The notes beneath the pieces were generated by a model. The model worked only from the letters and a program-made list of their open reading frames with translations, did no database searches and was not told where the DNA came from. From positions 1 through 6,507 of the forward strand of contig JAUVPY010000169.1 of assembly GCA_030598425.1 (NCBI GenBank): DNA of 6,507 bases, in the 5' to 3' direction. Position 1 is the first letter of the stretch; each line of letters opens with the position of its first letter. Below, piece after piece: positions 1 to 6,113 of this stretch. The stretch is from Anaerolineae bacterium (lineage in GTDB: Bacteria > Chloroflexota > Anaerolineae > 4572-78 > NAK82). Both the position numbers and the translations under genes were made by a program.

Positions 1-393
1 GTCGGCAAACACCTGCCGACCGAAGCCGAATGGGAAAAGGCCGCTCAGGGGCCTGAAAGTTTCATTTACCCGTGGGGAGATACCTACGACCCAGCCAAGG
101 CCAACGGCCGGGATAGCGGCCTGCGCAGCACCGTGACCGTCGGCAGCTACGGAGAGGGCGCAAGCCCTTACGGAGTATTCGACATGGCAGGCAATGTGCG
201 GGAGTGGACGGCCGACCCGGGCTACTTCCCGTATCCCGGTAACAACATCCCGTCGTCCTACTACGGAGACGAACTCAGAGTCTTGCGTGGGGGCGGATGG
301 TTTGACGACGCCCCAGATTTGCGTACCGCCCGACGCAATCCCACCAGCCCCACCGCGGCTAACTGGGACATCGGATTCCGGTGCGCGAAGTAG
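1..393 (+). CDS. SUMF1/FGE-domain protein, C-terminal part (5' end outside window)
   Basis: Open from the first base in frame 1 to a TAG stop, 130 codons; the start lies upstream of the window. The family landmarks appear in order: LPTEAEWEKAA (residues 5-15 of the fragment), YPWGD (23-27), SPYGVFDMAGNVREWT (55-70), RVLRGGGW (93-100) and the terminal GFRC (125-128). These define the SUMF1/formylglycine-generating-enzyme fold (Pfam FGE-sulfatase), which also occurs in EgtB- and PvdO-type proteins. In true aerobic FGE the two copper-binding cysteines follow the GGS(Y/W) motif; here that stretch reads GGGWFDDAPDLR with no cysteine. By my hand alignment the protein is therefore probably not a formylglycine-generating oxidase. 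It may be a binding or signalling-type member, often fused to other domains in this group of bacteria, but those would lie outside the window. The family call is secure and the function is unknown. Confidence 0.9.
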   Translation, partial: VGKHLPTEAEWEKAAQGPESFIYPWGDTYDPAKANGRDSGLRSTVTVGSYGEGASPYGVFDMAGNVREWTADPGYFPYPGNNIPSSYYGDELRVLRGGGWFDDAPDLRTARRNPTSPTAANWDIGFRCAK

Positions 394-435
394 CACGTTG
401 CAAGTAGCAAGTTACAGGAAGCAAGTAGCAGGTAA
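387..435. repeat. Degenerate heptanucleotide tandem repeat, CAAGTAG type
   Basis: Seven consecutive 7-base units in perfect register: GAAGTAG, CACGTTG, CAAGTAG, CAAGTTA, CAGGAAG, CAAGTAG, CAGGTAA. The consensus is CAAGTAG. The first unit contains the last codon and the TAG stop of the SUMF1-domain gene, so the array begins inside the coding end. Short heptamer tracts of this kind are known from cyanobacteria (STRR repeats) and are also seen in Chloroflexota intergenic DNA; no function is established. Confidence 0.75.
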
Positions 436-440
436 AAGGC

Positions 441-468
441 TTTGTCCTTCGTCCTTGGTCTTTCGCTC
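441..468. repeat. Second degenerate heptanucleotide repeat, TTCGTCC type
   Basis: Four in-register 7-base units: TTTGTCC, TTCGTCC, TTGGTCT, TTCGCTC. It follows the CAAGTAG-type array after five bases (436-440) and ends in a run of five T. The unit is unrelated to the first array on either strand, but the period is the same. Confidence 0.65.
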
Positions 469-473
469 TTTTT

Positions 474-485
474 AAAGGAGGTGAT
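474..485 (+). promoter_or_regulatory. Orphan extended Shine-Dalgarno sequence
   Basis: AAAGGAGGTGAT is a 12-base exact complement of the conserved 3' tail of bacterial 16S rRNA. No convincing gene follows at a usable spacing. The ATG at 484 begins only two bases after the GGAGG core and opens an 8-codon frame; the next ATG (507) is about 25 bases away. The real binding-protein gene has its own site at 557-563. It may be a relic of a lost gene, a leader-peptide signal, or a ribosome stand-by site. Only the match itself is certain. Confidence 0.4.
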
Positions 486-556
486 GCGATTAGAGTATAG
501 ACCCTTATGAAGCACTCAAGCAGTCAATCGGAGGAGTCCAACCCATTACCCGAAAA

Positions 557-563
557 GAGGAGG
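557..563 (+). promoter_or_regulatory. Ribosome-binding site of the binding-protein gene
   Basis: GAGGAGG lies 8 bases before the ATG at 572 and fixes that start. The signal peptide begins directly at this ATG, which agrees with the choice. Confidence 0.85.
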
Positions 564-571
564 AAACTCAA

Positions 572-1738
572 ATGTTCAAGCGCGTACTGTACCTGACGAT
601 CGTAGTAGCTATGTTGCTAGCTTCGATGCCCCTGGTCGCGAGCGCCGCACCGCCTAGCCCGGTGGACTGCGAGCAGGACTACACCGTGGCCCTGGCCGAC
701 TGGCTCAGCAAGCTGGCAGATCTGTTCTACGGCGACGCATTGGCCTACCCGGCCATTGCGCTGGCGACCAACATGAAGGCGGCTGAAGACTCCAGCTACG
801 CCGTCATTGTGGACCCGGACCTGATCGAGCCTGGCTGGAAACTGTGCGTCCCCAGCGCCGCCGACGCCGAGGCATTGTTGGCCACCAGCATCAAGATCCA
901 CATGGAAACCAAGGACATCGGCCCCAACAACCCCTTCTGGCAAATAGTATGGGATGGTGCCGAGGAGATGGCCACCAAGTGGCTGGTGATTGACTACAGC
1001 GTCAACGCCCCCACCTCAGAGGCGGATGTGGACACCCAGATCGCTCAGGTTGAAGATGCCATCACCCTCGGCGCTGAAGCCCTGGTCGTCGCGCCCACCG
1101 ATGCTGCGGCCCTCAACCCCACCTTCGACCGGGCCAAGGAAGCCGGCATCCCGGTGCTCATCATCGACAGCAACACCACCTGGCCCGACAAGCTGACCTT
1201 CATCGGCACCGACAACGTGGCCGGTGGCCGCCTGGGTGGCGAATATCTATGCGCCAACCTGGCTGCGGGCAGTCCGGTAGCCATCATCACCGGTCAGGAG
1301 ACAGCGGCCAGCATCGTGGAGCGGGTGCAAGGGGCGGAGGAAGCCCTTGCTGCCTGCGGCCTGGAAGTGGTCGCCAAGATCAATGGCGAGCATACCCGCG
1401 AGGGCGGACTGCGCGCCATGGAGGACATCCTGACCGCCAACCCGGATGTGCAGGGCGTCTTCTGCATCAACGACAACGAGGCGATGGGCGCGATTGAGGC
1501 GCTGAAGGCCGCCGGCAAGAACGATGACGTGCTGCTGGTCGGCTTCGACGCCATCCCCGACGCCATCACCGCCATCGTGGCTGGCGACTTGGAGGCCACA
1601 GTGGCCCAGGCACCGGCCAATATGGGTCGCTTCGGAGTGGCCTGGGGCCTGAACTCCCTGCTGGGCCTGCCGGTCGAGCCTCTGACTGACACCGGCACCA
1701 CCCTGGTCACCGCCGACAGCGCCGCCGACTTCCAGTAG
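572..1738 (+). CDS. LysM-like/ribose-type ABC transporter substrate-binding protein
   Basis: A secreted sugar-binding component of an ABC importer, 388 residues. Residues 1-25 form a signal peptide (KR, hydrophobic core, ASA before the predicted cut). Residues about 36-95 resemble a LysM module (DWLSKLADLFYGD at 43-55, DLIEPGWKLCVP at 83-94), bracketed by Cys33 and Cys92. Residues 107-388 are a Peripla_BP_4/RbsB-type domain. Positions matching E. coli ribose-binding-protein ligand contacts can be read: Phe122-Trp123 in NPFW, Asp199, Arg251, Asn300 in INDNEAMGA, Asp326 in GFDAIPD and Gln346 in ATVAQAP. The Arg that follows the Asp in RbsB is Ser200 here, so the ligand may not be ribose. There is no lipobox cysteine; cell-wall binding by the LysM-like part may replace the lipid anchor (inference). 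No permease or ATPase gene follows: a terminator does. The gene converges with a sugar operon that may use the same substrate. Confidence 0.92.
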   Translation: MFKRVLYLTIVVAMLLASMPLVASAAPPSPVDCEQDYTVALADWLSKLADLFYGDALAYPAIALATNMKAAEDSSYAVIVDPDLIEPGWKLCVPSAADAEALLATSIKIHMETKDIGPNNPFWQIVWDGAEEMATKWLVIDYSVNAPTSEADVDTQIAQVEDAITLGAEALVVAPTDAAALNPTFDRAKEAGIPVLIIDSNTTWPDKLTFIGTDNVAGGRLGGEYLCANLAAGSPVAIITGQETAASIVERVQGAEEALAACGLEVVAKINGEHTREGGLRAMEDILTANPDVQGVFCINDNEAMGAIEALKAAGKNDDVLLVGFDAIPDAITAIVAGDLEATVAQAPANMGRFGVAWGLNSLLGLPVEPLTDTGTTLVTADSAADFQ

Positions 1739-1793
1739 TCGTCTGGCTTGCGTTGACCCTTATCCTCCGCGTCCTCTCCCTGAGGGCATCGGG

Positions 1794-1895
1794 GATAGAA
1801 AAAAAAGAAACCAGGTTTTTCAGAACACTTGCGCCTGCGCGCCCGTGCTGTCGCAGGACAGTGCAGTGCAGGTGAAACCTGGTTTCTTTCTATTT
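1794..1895. terminator. Bidirectional terminator hairpin between convergent genes
   Basis: The arms AAAGAAACCAGGTTT (1804-1818) and AAACCTGGTTTCTTT (1875-1889) pair perfectly over 15 bases across a 56-base loop. Read leftwards, the stem is followed by a run of eight U (A at 1799-1806), a strong terminator for the dehydratase operon that stops at 1900. Read rightwards, it is followed by TTTCTATTT for the binding-protein gene that stops at 1738. Each arm is itself a near-palindrome, GAAACC(A/T)GGTTT, and the loop holds a second stem, CCTGCG (1834-1839) with CGCAGG (1852-1857). This accounts for most of the 161-base gap 1739-1899. Confidence 0.8.
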
Positions 1896-1899
1896 ACTC

Positions 1900-3657
1900 T
1901 CAGAACTTGGGTTGCTCGGCAGACTGGACAGGATCGGCCCCACGCAAAAAATCGAAATCACAGCCCTGAGGTGCCTGGGTTACGTGTTTGAGATAGAGCC
2001 AGCTATATCCTCTCTGGAAGACCAGGTCGGGGGCACGCCAGGTCGCCCGCCGGCGGACCAACTCGGCTTCGTCTACGTGGAGGTGCAGTCGACGTTTGGA
2101 GACGTCCAATTCAATCTCGTCACCGTCTTGAACGAGAGACAAGGGGCCTCCCACAGCGCTTTCTGGAGCCACGTGCAGCACAATGGTGCCAAAGGCAGTA
2201 CCGCTCATCCGCGCGTCGGAGATGCGCACCATGTCCCGGACGCCCCGCTTCAGGAGCTTACCTGGAATGGGGAAGTTGCCCACCTCCGGCATCCCCGGCC
2301 CGCCAACTGGTCCCACATTTTGCAGCACCAAAACATCATCCTCCACCACATCCAGGTCTGGGCTGTTGATTCGCGCGCGCAAGTCATCCATGTCCCGGAA
2401 AACCACCGCCCTTCCCCGATGGTGAAGTAGTCGGGCCGTGGCAGCGGGGTGTTTGATCACAGCACCATCAGGCGCCAGATTACCCCGCAGTATGGCCAGT
2501 CCCCCCTCGGATTGTAGCACGTCATCGAGCGTTCGAATCACATCCGAATTGTAAGTTTTGGCGCCCTCCACGTTGTCAGCCAGGGAGTGTCCGGTGACCG
2601 TCAGTAACTCGCCGTGAAGCAAAGGCAACAACTGGCTCAGCACGGCGGAAATCCCGCCCGCATAGAAGAGGTCCTCCATTTGATACTGGCCGGCCGGTCG
2701 CATGTTGGTGATCATAGGGGAACGCCGGCTGATCTCGTCGAACAGCCCCAGCGGTAATTCGATGCCCAGGCGACCGGCAATGGCGGGCAGATGGACGACG
2801 GCGTTGGTGCTGCCGCCGAGGGCACACAGAAGGGTAATCGCGTTTTCAAACGCCTGCTTGGTCATGATTTGCGACGGACGCACCCCTTCGCGGGCTAATT
2901 CCACGATGCGCCGCCCGGCGGCCACGCCCAAGCGCAGACGCCGGGAGTCCGGAGCAGGAATGGAACCATTGCCAGGTAGGGCAATGCCCAGCGCCTCGGC
3001 CAGTGAGTTCATGGTCGAAGCAGTGCCCATGACCATGCAGTGGCCGATACTACGGACGATGCCGTCTTCGATCTCCTGGTAGGAAGCCGCGTCGAGAACG
3101 CCGGCTTGATACTCAGCAGTGAGCCGTCGGCAGTCGGTGCAGGCCCCCAGAACCTCGCCCTGGTAGTGCCCACTCAGCATCGGGCCGCCACTGAGCAGAA
3201 TCGCTGGCAAATCAGCACTGGCGGCACCCATCAGCGCCGCCGGGATCGTCTTATCGCAGTTAACCAGCAGCACGACCCCATCAAGCGGTTGGGCCCGTAT
3301 CATCTCCTCCGTGTCCATAGCCGCCAGATTGCGATAGAGCATTGAGGTCGGTGTGAGAAAGATCTCGCCCAGGGAGATGGTGGGGAACTCCAGCGGCAAG
3401 CCCCCTGCCTGCCAAACACCTCGCTTGACCGCTTCGGCCAGCTCCTTTAGATGACGATTACAGTTGTTCAACTCGCTATAGGTATTACAGATGCCGATGA
3501 CAGGCCGCGCCATGTCTGCATCGTCATAGCCCATAGACTTGGTAAACGCGCGGTGGGTGAATCCAGCTACGCCGCTTTCTTCGAAAAAACTACGGCTACG
3601 GCTTGCCGATTTCGTAGAAGTCACAGGCTCTCTGCGATTATTCATTTTCCCTTTCAA
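1900..3657 (-). CDS. IlvD/Edd-family sugar-acid (aldonate) dehydratase
   Basis: 585 residues. Members remove water from an aldonate to give a 2-keto-3-deoxy acid, or act on dihydroxy-acids in valine/isoleucine synthesis, using a [2Fe-2S] cluster and Mg2+. From remembered sequence, the closest characterised relative is the L-arabinonate/D-xylonate dehydratase group (about 580 residues), not IlvD. Cluster cysteines by hand alignment are Cys66 (NNCNRH), Cys134 (NCDKT) and Cys207 (GHCMVMGTAS). Metal ligands are Glu98, Asp135 and Lys136 (the lysine carbamylated in relatives). The catalytic serine is Ser485 in RISDARMSGT. NAVVHLPAIAGR and GPVGGPGMPEVGN are further family blocks. The start is TTG at 3657, preceded by GAGGA at 7 bases; an ATG at 3645 (residue 5) is possible, but its AAAGGG is only 3 bases away. 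It is the last gene of the operon, 10 bases after the RpiB-like gene. The exact aldonate cannot be told from sequence. Confidence 0.93.
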   Translation of the reverse strand: MKGKMNNRREPVTSTKSASRSRSFFEESGVAGFTHRAFTKSMGYDDADMARPVIGICNTYSELNNCNRHLKELAEAVKRGVWQAGGLPLEFPTISLGEIFLTPTSMLYRNLAAMDTEEMIRAQPLDGVVLLVNCDKTIPAALMGAASADLPAILLSGGPMLSGHYQGEVLGACTDCRRLTAEYQAGVLDAASYQEIEDGIVRSIGHCMVMGTASTMNSLAEALGIALPGNGSIPAPDSRRLRLGVAAGRRIVELAREGVRPSQIMTKQAFENAITLLCALGGSTNAVVHLPAIAGRLGIELPLGLFDEISRRSPMITNMRPAGQYQMEDLFYAGGISAVLSQLLPLLHGELLTVTGHSLADNVEGAKTYNSDVIRTLDDVLQSEGGLAILRGNLAPDGAVIKHPAATARLLHHRGRAVVFRDMDDLRARINSPDLDVVEDDVLVLQNVGPVGGPGMPEVGNFPIPGKLLKRGVRDMVRISDARMSGTAFGTIVLHVAPESAVGGPLSLVQDGDEIELDVSKRRLHLHVDEAELVRRRATWRAPDLVFQRGYSWLYLKHVTQAPQGCDFDFLRGADPVQSAEQPKF

Positions 3658-3664
3658 CGAGGAT

Positions 3665-3669
3665 TCCTC
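3665..3669 (-). promoter_or_regulatory. Ribosome-binding site overlapping the upstream stop codon (supports a TTG start)
   Basis: On the minus strand the order is TGA GGA ATC CTC G TTG. The TGA stop of the RpiB-like gene shares two bases with the GAGGA site, which stands 7 bases before the TTG at 3657. GAGG (3669-3666) can also pair with CCTC (3662-3659) in a tiny 4-bp hairpin over the site. The layout suggests translation coupled to that of the preceding gene. Confidence 0.6.
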
Positions 3670-4300
3670 AAGACTTCATCCGCTCCTGAAAAGCCGCTTT
3701 GAGGTCTGCATCCTCAATCGAATCCACGTCGATCAGTTCCTCGATTCCGGGATACTCAATGGCCGGATTGATGACGTCGTCGGGGAGTGTGGCGACAATT
3801 CCTGCAAATGGTCTGTGTGCCAGTTCTGATATTTTCTCCAGAGTCTCCCTGGATTGCCGTTGAGACGCCTGACGGTGCGCCGGATAACCGCAGCCCGACT
3901 CGACGCTGAAAACCCGGTCGAAGATGAAGCTCAAGTTGACGTCCGCTGCCCAGCCATATCCCTGGTTCAACATCAAAGAGATGCAGTTTCCGCCGTTGAT
4001 CTGGGTAAATAGCCAGGCATCCAGCGAGTTGAGGATGTGCCCACAAACCACACCCGGGTATTGCATGACTGAGTTGAGGTATCCCTGGCCGGTTCCGCAC
4101 CCGCCAACCACAAAGTCGACCCGTTTCAAGTTCAGCAAGATGGCTGAGATTAACCCAGTGTGGATATAAGTCAGCTCCGGCTGGGCGCCGGTTTTGACCA
4201 TCCCGGCGTTAATCACCTCGTGACCACGGCCGTCCAGGGCCGCCAGTATGTCTGCGTTTTTGTCTGCGGCACTTGTTTCATTCAAAACGGCTATTTTCAT
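3668..4300 (-). CDS. RpiB/LacA/LacB-family sugar-phosphate isomerase, extended form
   Basis: About 210 residues. The family interconverts aldose and ketose phosphates through an enediolate, as in ribose-5-phosphate isomerase B, LacAB and the erythrulose-4-phosphate isomerases. Visible are an N-terminal beta strand MKIAVLNETSAAD, the catalytic-cysteine loop GGCGTGQGYLNS (Cys68 in CGTG), VMQYPGVVCG, and NGGNCISLMLNQG (102-114), which stands where the family has its NxxN loop. RpiB has Asp-His near the end of the first strand; here it is Asn7-Glu8. The C-terminus runs some 60 residues beyond an ordinary 150-residue RpiB and includes HRQASQRQSRETLEKISELA. Both points mark a subgroup whose substrate is probably not ribose 5-phosphate (inference). 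AGGAG (4309-4313) is 8 bases from the ATG at 4300 but only 2 from the ATG at 4306, so 4300 is preferred; the longer form would have 212 residues. It sits 18 bases after the transketolase gene. Confidence 0.87.
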   Translation of the reverse strand: MKIAVLNETSAADKNADILAALDGRGHEVINAGMVKTGAQPELTYIHTGLISAILLNLKRVDFVVGGCGTGQGYLNSVMQYPGVVCGHILNSLDAWLFTQINGGNCISLMLNQGYGWAADVNLSFIFDRVFSVESGCGYPAHRQASQRQSRETLEKISELAHRPFAGIVATLPDDVINPAIEYPGIEELIDVDSIEDADLKAAFQERMKS

Positions 4301-4308
4301 AGTCATCT

Positions 4309-4313
4309 CTCCT
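4309..4313 (-). promoter_or_regulatory. Ribosome-binding site deciding the start of the RpiB-like gene
   Basis: AGGAG followed by AGATGACTATG on the minus strand. Two in-frame ATG codons are offered; only the second, at 4300, has a normal 8-base spacing and gives the usual family start MKIA. Confidence 0.7.
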
Positions 4314-4318
4314 GCTAT

Positions 4319-5263
4319 CTATCCAGCTTCCTTGCGAGCCAGAGCTCGCTTGGCGGCAGCGACGACGTCCCCCACCGCCAGCCCATAGGCATCCATTAAC
4401 GTGTCCGGGTCGGGGCCGGTGCGTACGAAGACGTCAGCCACACCCACCAGCTCCAGAGGCGTGGGGCGGTTACCGCTCAGCACCTCGGCCACTGCACCAC
4501 CTAGGCCACCGAGGATCGAGTGTTCCTCGGCAGCCACCAGCGCGCCTGTTTCTTCGGCTGCCGCCAGTATCAAGTCCTTATCAATTGGTTTGACGGTGTG
4601 TATTTCAAGGACCCGGGCATCGATCCCTTCCTCAGCCAGTTGTTCGGCGGCCCGCAGGCTGCGTCCCACCATGGAGCCGGTGGCAACCAACGTCACATCG
4701 CTGCCATCGCGCAGCCGGATGCCCTGGCCGATTTCTAGCTCAAGCGCCTCGTTGTGCACCGGGATAGTCGCAGCCCGGCTGATGCGCAGATATACCGGGC
4801 CATCATATTCGGCAATCACCGGCACCCACTTGCCTGCCTCCAGTGCATCGGCGGGCACAATCACCGTCATCTCGGGCATGGCCCGCATGGTGGCGATGTC
4901 CGCAATCGAGTAATGCGTCGCCCCGTCCTTGAAGTCCGACAGTCCGGCGTAGCTCGAACCGATCTTCACGTTGGTGCGCGCGTAACACATGCAAGTGCGG
5001 ATCTGTTCCACCGCCCGCAGCGCCAGGAGCGCAGCAAAGCCATTGGCAAAAGGTATCTTGCCCCCCAAGGCCATGCCCACCGCCACGTCCACCATACACG
5101 GCTCTGCGATCCCAATGTTGAAGAACCGCTCCGGAAAGCGCTCGGCAAAAAAGCTGGTCAAGGTCGATGCCGAAGTGTCGACATCCAGCACCACAACATC
5201 GGGATTCAGCGCGCCATACTCAGCCAGCGCCCGTCCATAGCCCTCCCGCATTGACATGCCCAT
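4319..5263 (-). CDS. Transketolase, C-terminal subunit (Pyr and C-terminal domains)
   Basis: 314 residues, the second half of a split transketolase that works with the gene just upstream; the thiamine-diphosphate site forms between the two subunits. Residues about 5-165 are the pyrimidine-binding domain. FFNIGIAEPCMVDVAVGMAL (47-66) contains Glu54, the glutamate that activates the cofactor's aminopyrimidine. DGATHYSIADIATMRAMP (113-130) contains His117, at the place of the conserved substrate-binding histidine, and YLRISR (158-163) is the expected arginine motif. Residues about 185-305 are the C-terminal domain (VTLVATGSMVG, ARVLEIHTVKPID, EEHSILGGLGGAVAE). The ATG at 5263 follows AGGAGG (5273-5278) at 9 bases, and that site lies within the last codons of the preceding gene. 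Two further in-frame ATGs (5257, 5251) fit less well. The length is typical for split forms. Donor and acceptor could be pentose phosphates or, as in apulose-4-phosphate transketolase, a branched sugar; the sequence does not decide. Confidence 0.94.
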   Translation of the reverse strand: MGMSMREGYGRALAEYGALNPDVVVLDVDTSASTLTSFFAERFPERFFNIGIAEPCMVDVAVGMALGGKIPFANGFAALLALRAVEQIRTCMCYARTNVKIGSSYAGLSDFKDGATHYSIADIATMRAMPEMTVIVPADALEAGKWVPVIAEYDGPVYLRISRAATIPVHNEALELEIGQGIRLRDGSDVTLVATGSMVGRSLRAAEQLAEEGIDARVLEIHTVKPIDKDLILAAAEETGALVAAEEHSILGGLGGAVAEVLSGNRPTPLELVGVADVFVRTGPDPDTLMDAYGLAVGDVVAAAKRALARKEAG

Positions 5264-5264
5264 C

Positions 5265-6104
5265 CTATGCTACCTCCTTGGTCAATTCAGCCACCGCTTG
5301 AGCCAACTCTCCCTCACTTGGCGCAATCCCATGCCACTTGGCCTGGTTCTCCATATACGACACTCCCTTGCCTTTTGTGGTGTGGGCGATAATGGCCGTT
5401 GGCCGATGATGAGTCTCGCTGGCCATATCCAGCGCCTCCAGTACCTGGCGCAGGTCGTGGCCGTTGATCTCCAGCACTTCCCAATTACAGGCTCGCCATT
5501 TGTCCGCCATCGGTTCCATGGGCATGATCTCGTGCACAGGCCCATCCAGTTGCACGTCGTTGTAGTCAACAATCGCGGTCAGGTTCGACAACCGGTACTT
5601 GGCTGCTGTCATCACCCCTTCCCAAACGATGCCTCCCTGGCACTCACCATCTCCAAGAAGCACGTATACCCGGTAGTTCATATCGTTCATACGCGCCGCC
5701 AACGCCAATCCAGCGCCAATGGCCACGCCGTGCCCCAAAATGCCTGAGGTCATCTCCACGCCTGGGGTCTTGAGCCGGTCTGGATGGCCCTGCAAATGGC
5801 ATTCCAAACTCCCCCACTCTTTGATATCCTCCATCGGGAAGAAGCCGAGTCGTCCCAAGGCCGCGTACAGAATGGCCGAGGCGTGTCCCTTACTCAAGAT
5901 GAAACGATCCCGTTCCGGCCAGTCGGGTTGCTGTGGGTCCAGACGCAGCTTGTGGAAAAACAGGGCGGCCATGATCTCAGCGACCGAAAGGGCTCCTCCT
6001 GGATGACCGGACCCGCGACGGTGGATCATCTCCACGCTGTCGAGCCGTAATTGACGCGCCCGCTCTTCCAATTCAACGATCAATGACTCAGGATAATAAT
6101 ACAT
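5265..6104 (-). CDS. Transketolase, N-terminal subunit (PP domain)
   Basis: 279 residues, the diphosphate-binding half of a split transketolase. It transfers two-carbon units between sugar phosphates together with the C-terminal subunit encoded next. The motifs are in order: GSGHPGGALS (31-40, His34), SKGHASAILYAALG (71-84, His74), GILGHGVAIGAGLALA (121-136), the thiamine-diphosphate signature GDGECQGG (151-158) ending at Asn182 in YNDVQLDG, where Asp152 and Asn182 would hold the metal, and KWHGIAPSEGE (256-266, His258). The ATG at 6104 has GAGG 7 bases upstream, and that site overlaps the TGA of the truncated isomerase ORF. The TAG stop is separated by one base from the ATG of the next gene, whose AAGGAGGT site is encoded by the last Lys-Glu-Val codons. 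Such overlap fits equal synthesis of two partner subunits. No motif residue appears to be missing. Confidence 0.94.
   Translation of the reverse strand: MYYYPESLIVELEERARQLRLDSVEMIHRRGSGHPGGALSVAEIMAALFFHKLRLDPQQPDWPERDRFILSKGHASAILYAALGRLGFFPMEDIKEWGSLECHLQGHPDRLKTPGVEMTSGILGHGVAIGAGLALAARMNDMNYRVYVLLGDGECQGGIVWEGVMTAAKYRLSNLTAIVDYNDVQLDGPVHEIMPMEPMADKWRACNWEVLEINGHDLRQVLEALDMASETHHRPTAIIAHTTKGKGVSYMENQAKWHGIAPSEGELAQAVAELTKEVA
5273..5278 (-). promoter_or_regulatory. Ribosome-binding site inside the end of the N-terminal transketolase gene
   Basis: AGGAGG within AAGGAGGTAGCATAGG lies 9 bases before the ATG at 5263. It is encoded by codons 276-278 of the upstream subunit, so the two subunits are translated from a nearly continuous stretch. 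Confidence 0.75.
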
Positions 6105-6113
6105 AGACTCACC

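Noticed and set aside
436..474. T-run at 469-473 as terminator of the SUMF1-domain gene
   Set aside because: There is no stable GC-rich stem directly before it; the T-run belongs to the end of the pyrimidine heptamers.
470..505. Possible promoter with TATAGA (496-501) as -10 element
   Set aside because: No acceptable -35 hexamer 16-18 bases upstream (only TTAAAG), and the region is dominated by repeats and SD-like sequence.
507..596. 29-codon ORF (MKHSSSQSEESN...) overlapping the start of the binding-protein gene
   Set aside because: Its ATG is about 25 bases from the strong SD-like sequence, the product is low-complexity and polar, and it runs out of frame into a well-supported gene.
1294..1710. 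138-codon minus-strand ORF opposite the binding-protein gene
   Set aside because: A shadow of strong codon bias in the real gene; no recognisable motif and no ribosome-binding site.
1861..1870. Direct repeat GTGCAGTGCA in the terminator loop as an operator or target-site duplication
   Set aside because: Only two 5-base copies in tandem, which is too short to separate from chance; no element between them.
1912..2430. 172-codon plus-strand ORF opposite the dehydratase
   Set aside because: Lies wholly antisense to a gene with clear catalytic motifs; its product shows no family pattern.
4401..4913. 170-codon plus-strand ORF opposite the transketolase C-terminal subunit
   Set aside because: Rich in Ser, Ala, Pro and Arg, as expected for the complement of a GC-rich gene; no motif seen.
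4754..5254. 166-codon plus-strand ORF opposite the transketolase C-terminal subunit
   Set aside because: Antisense shadow, rich in His, Arg and Gln, with no support.
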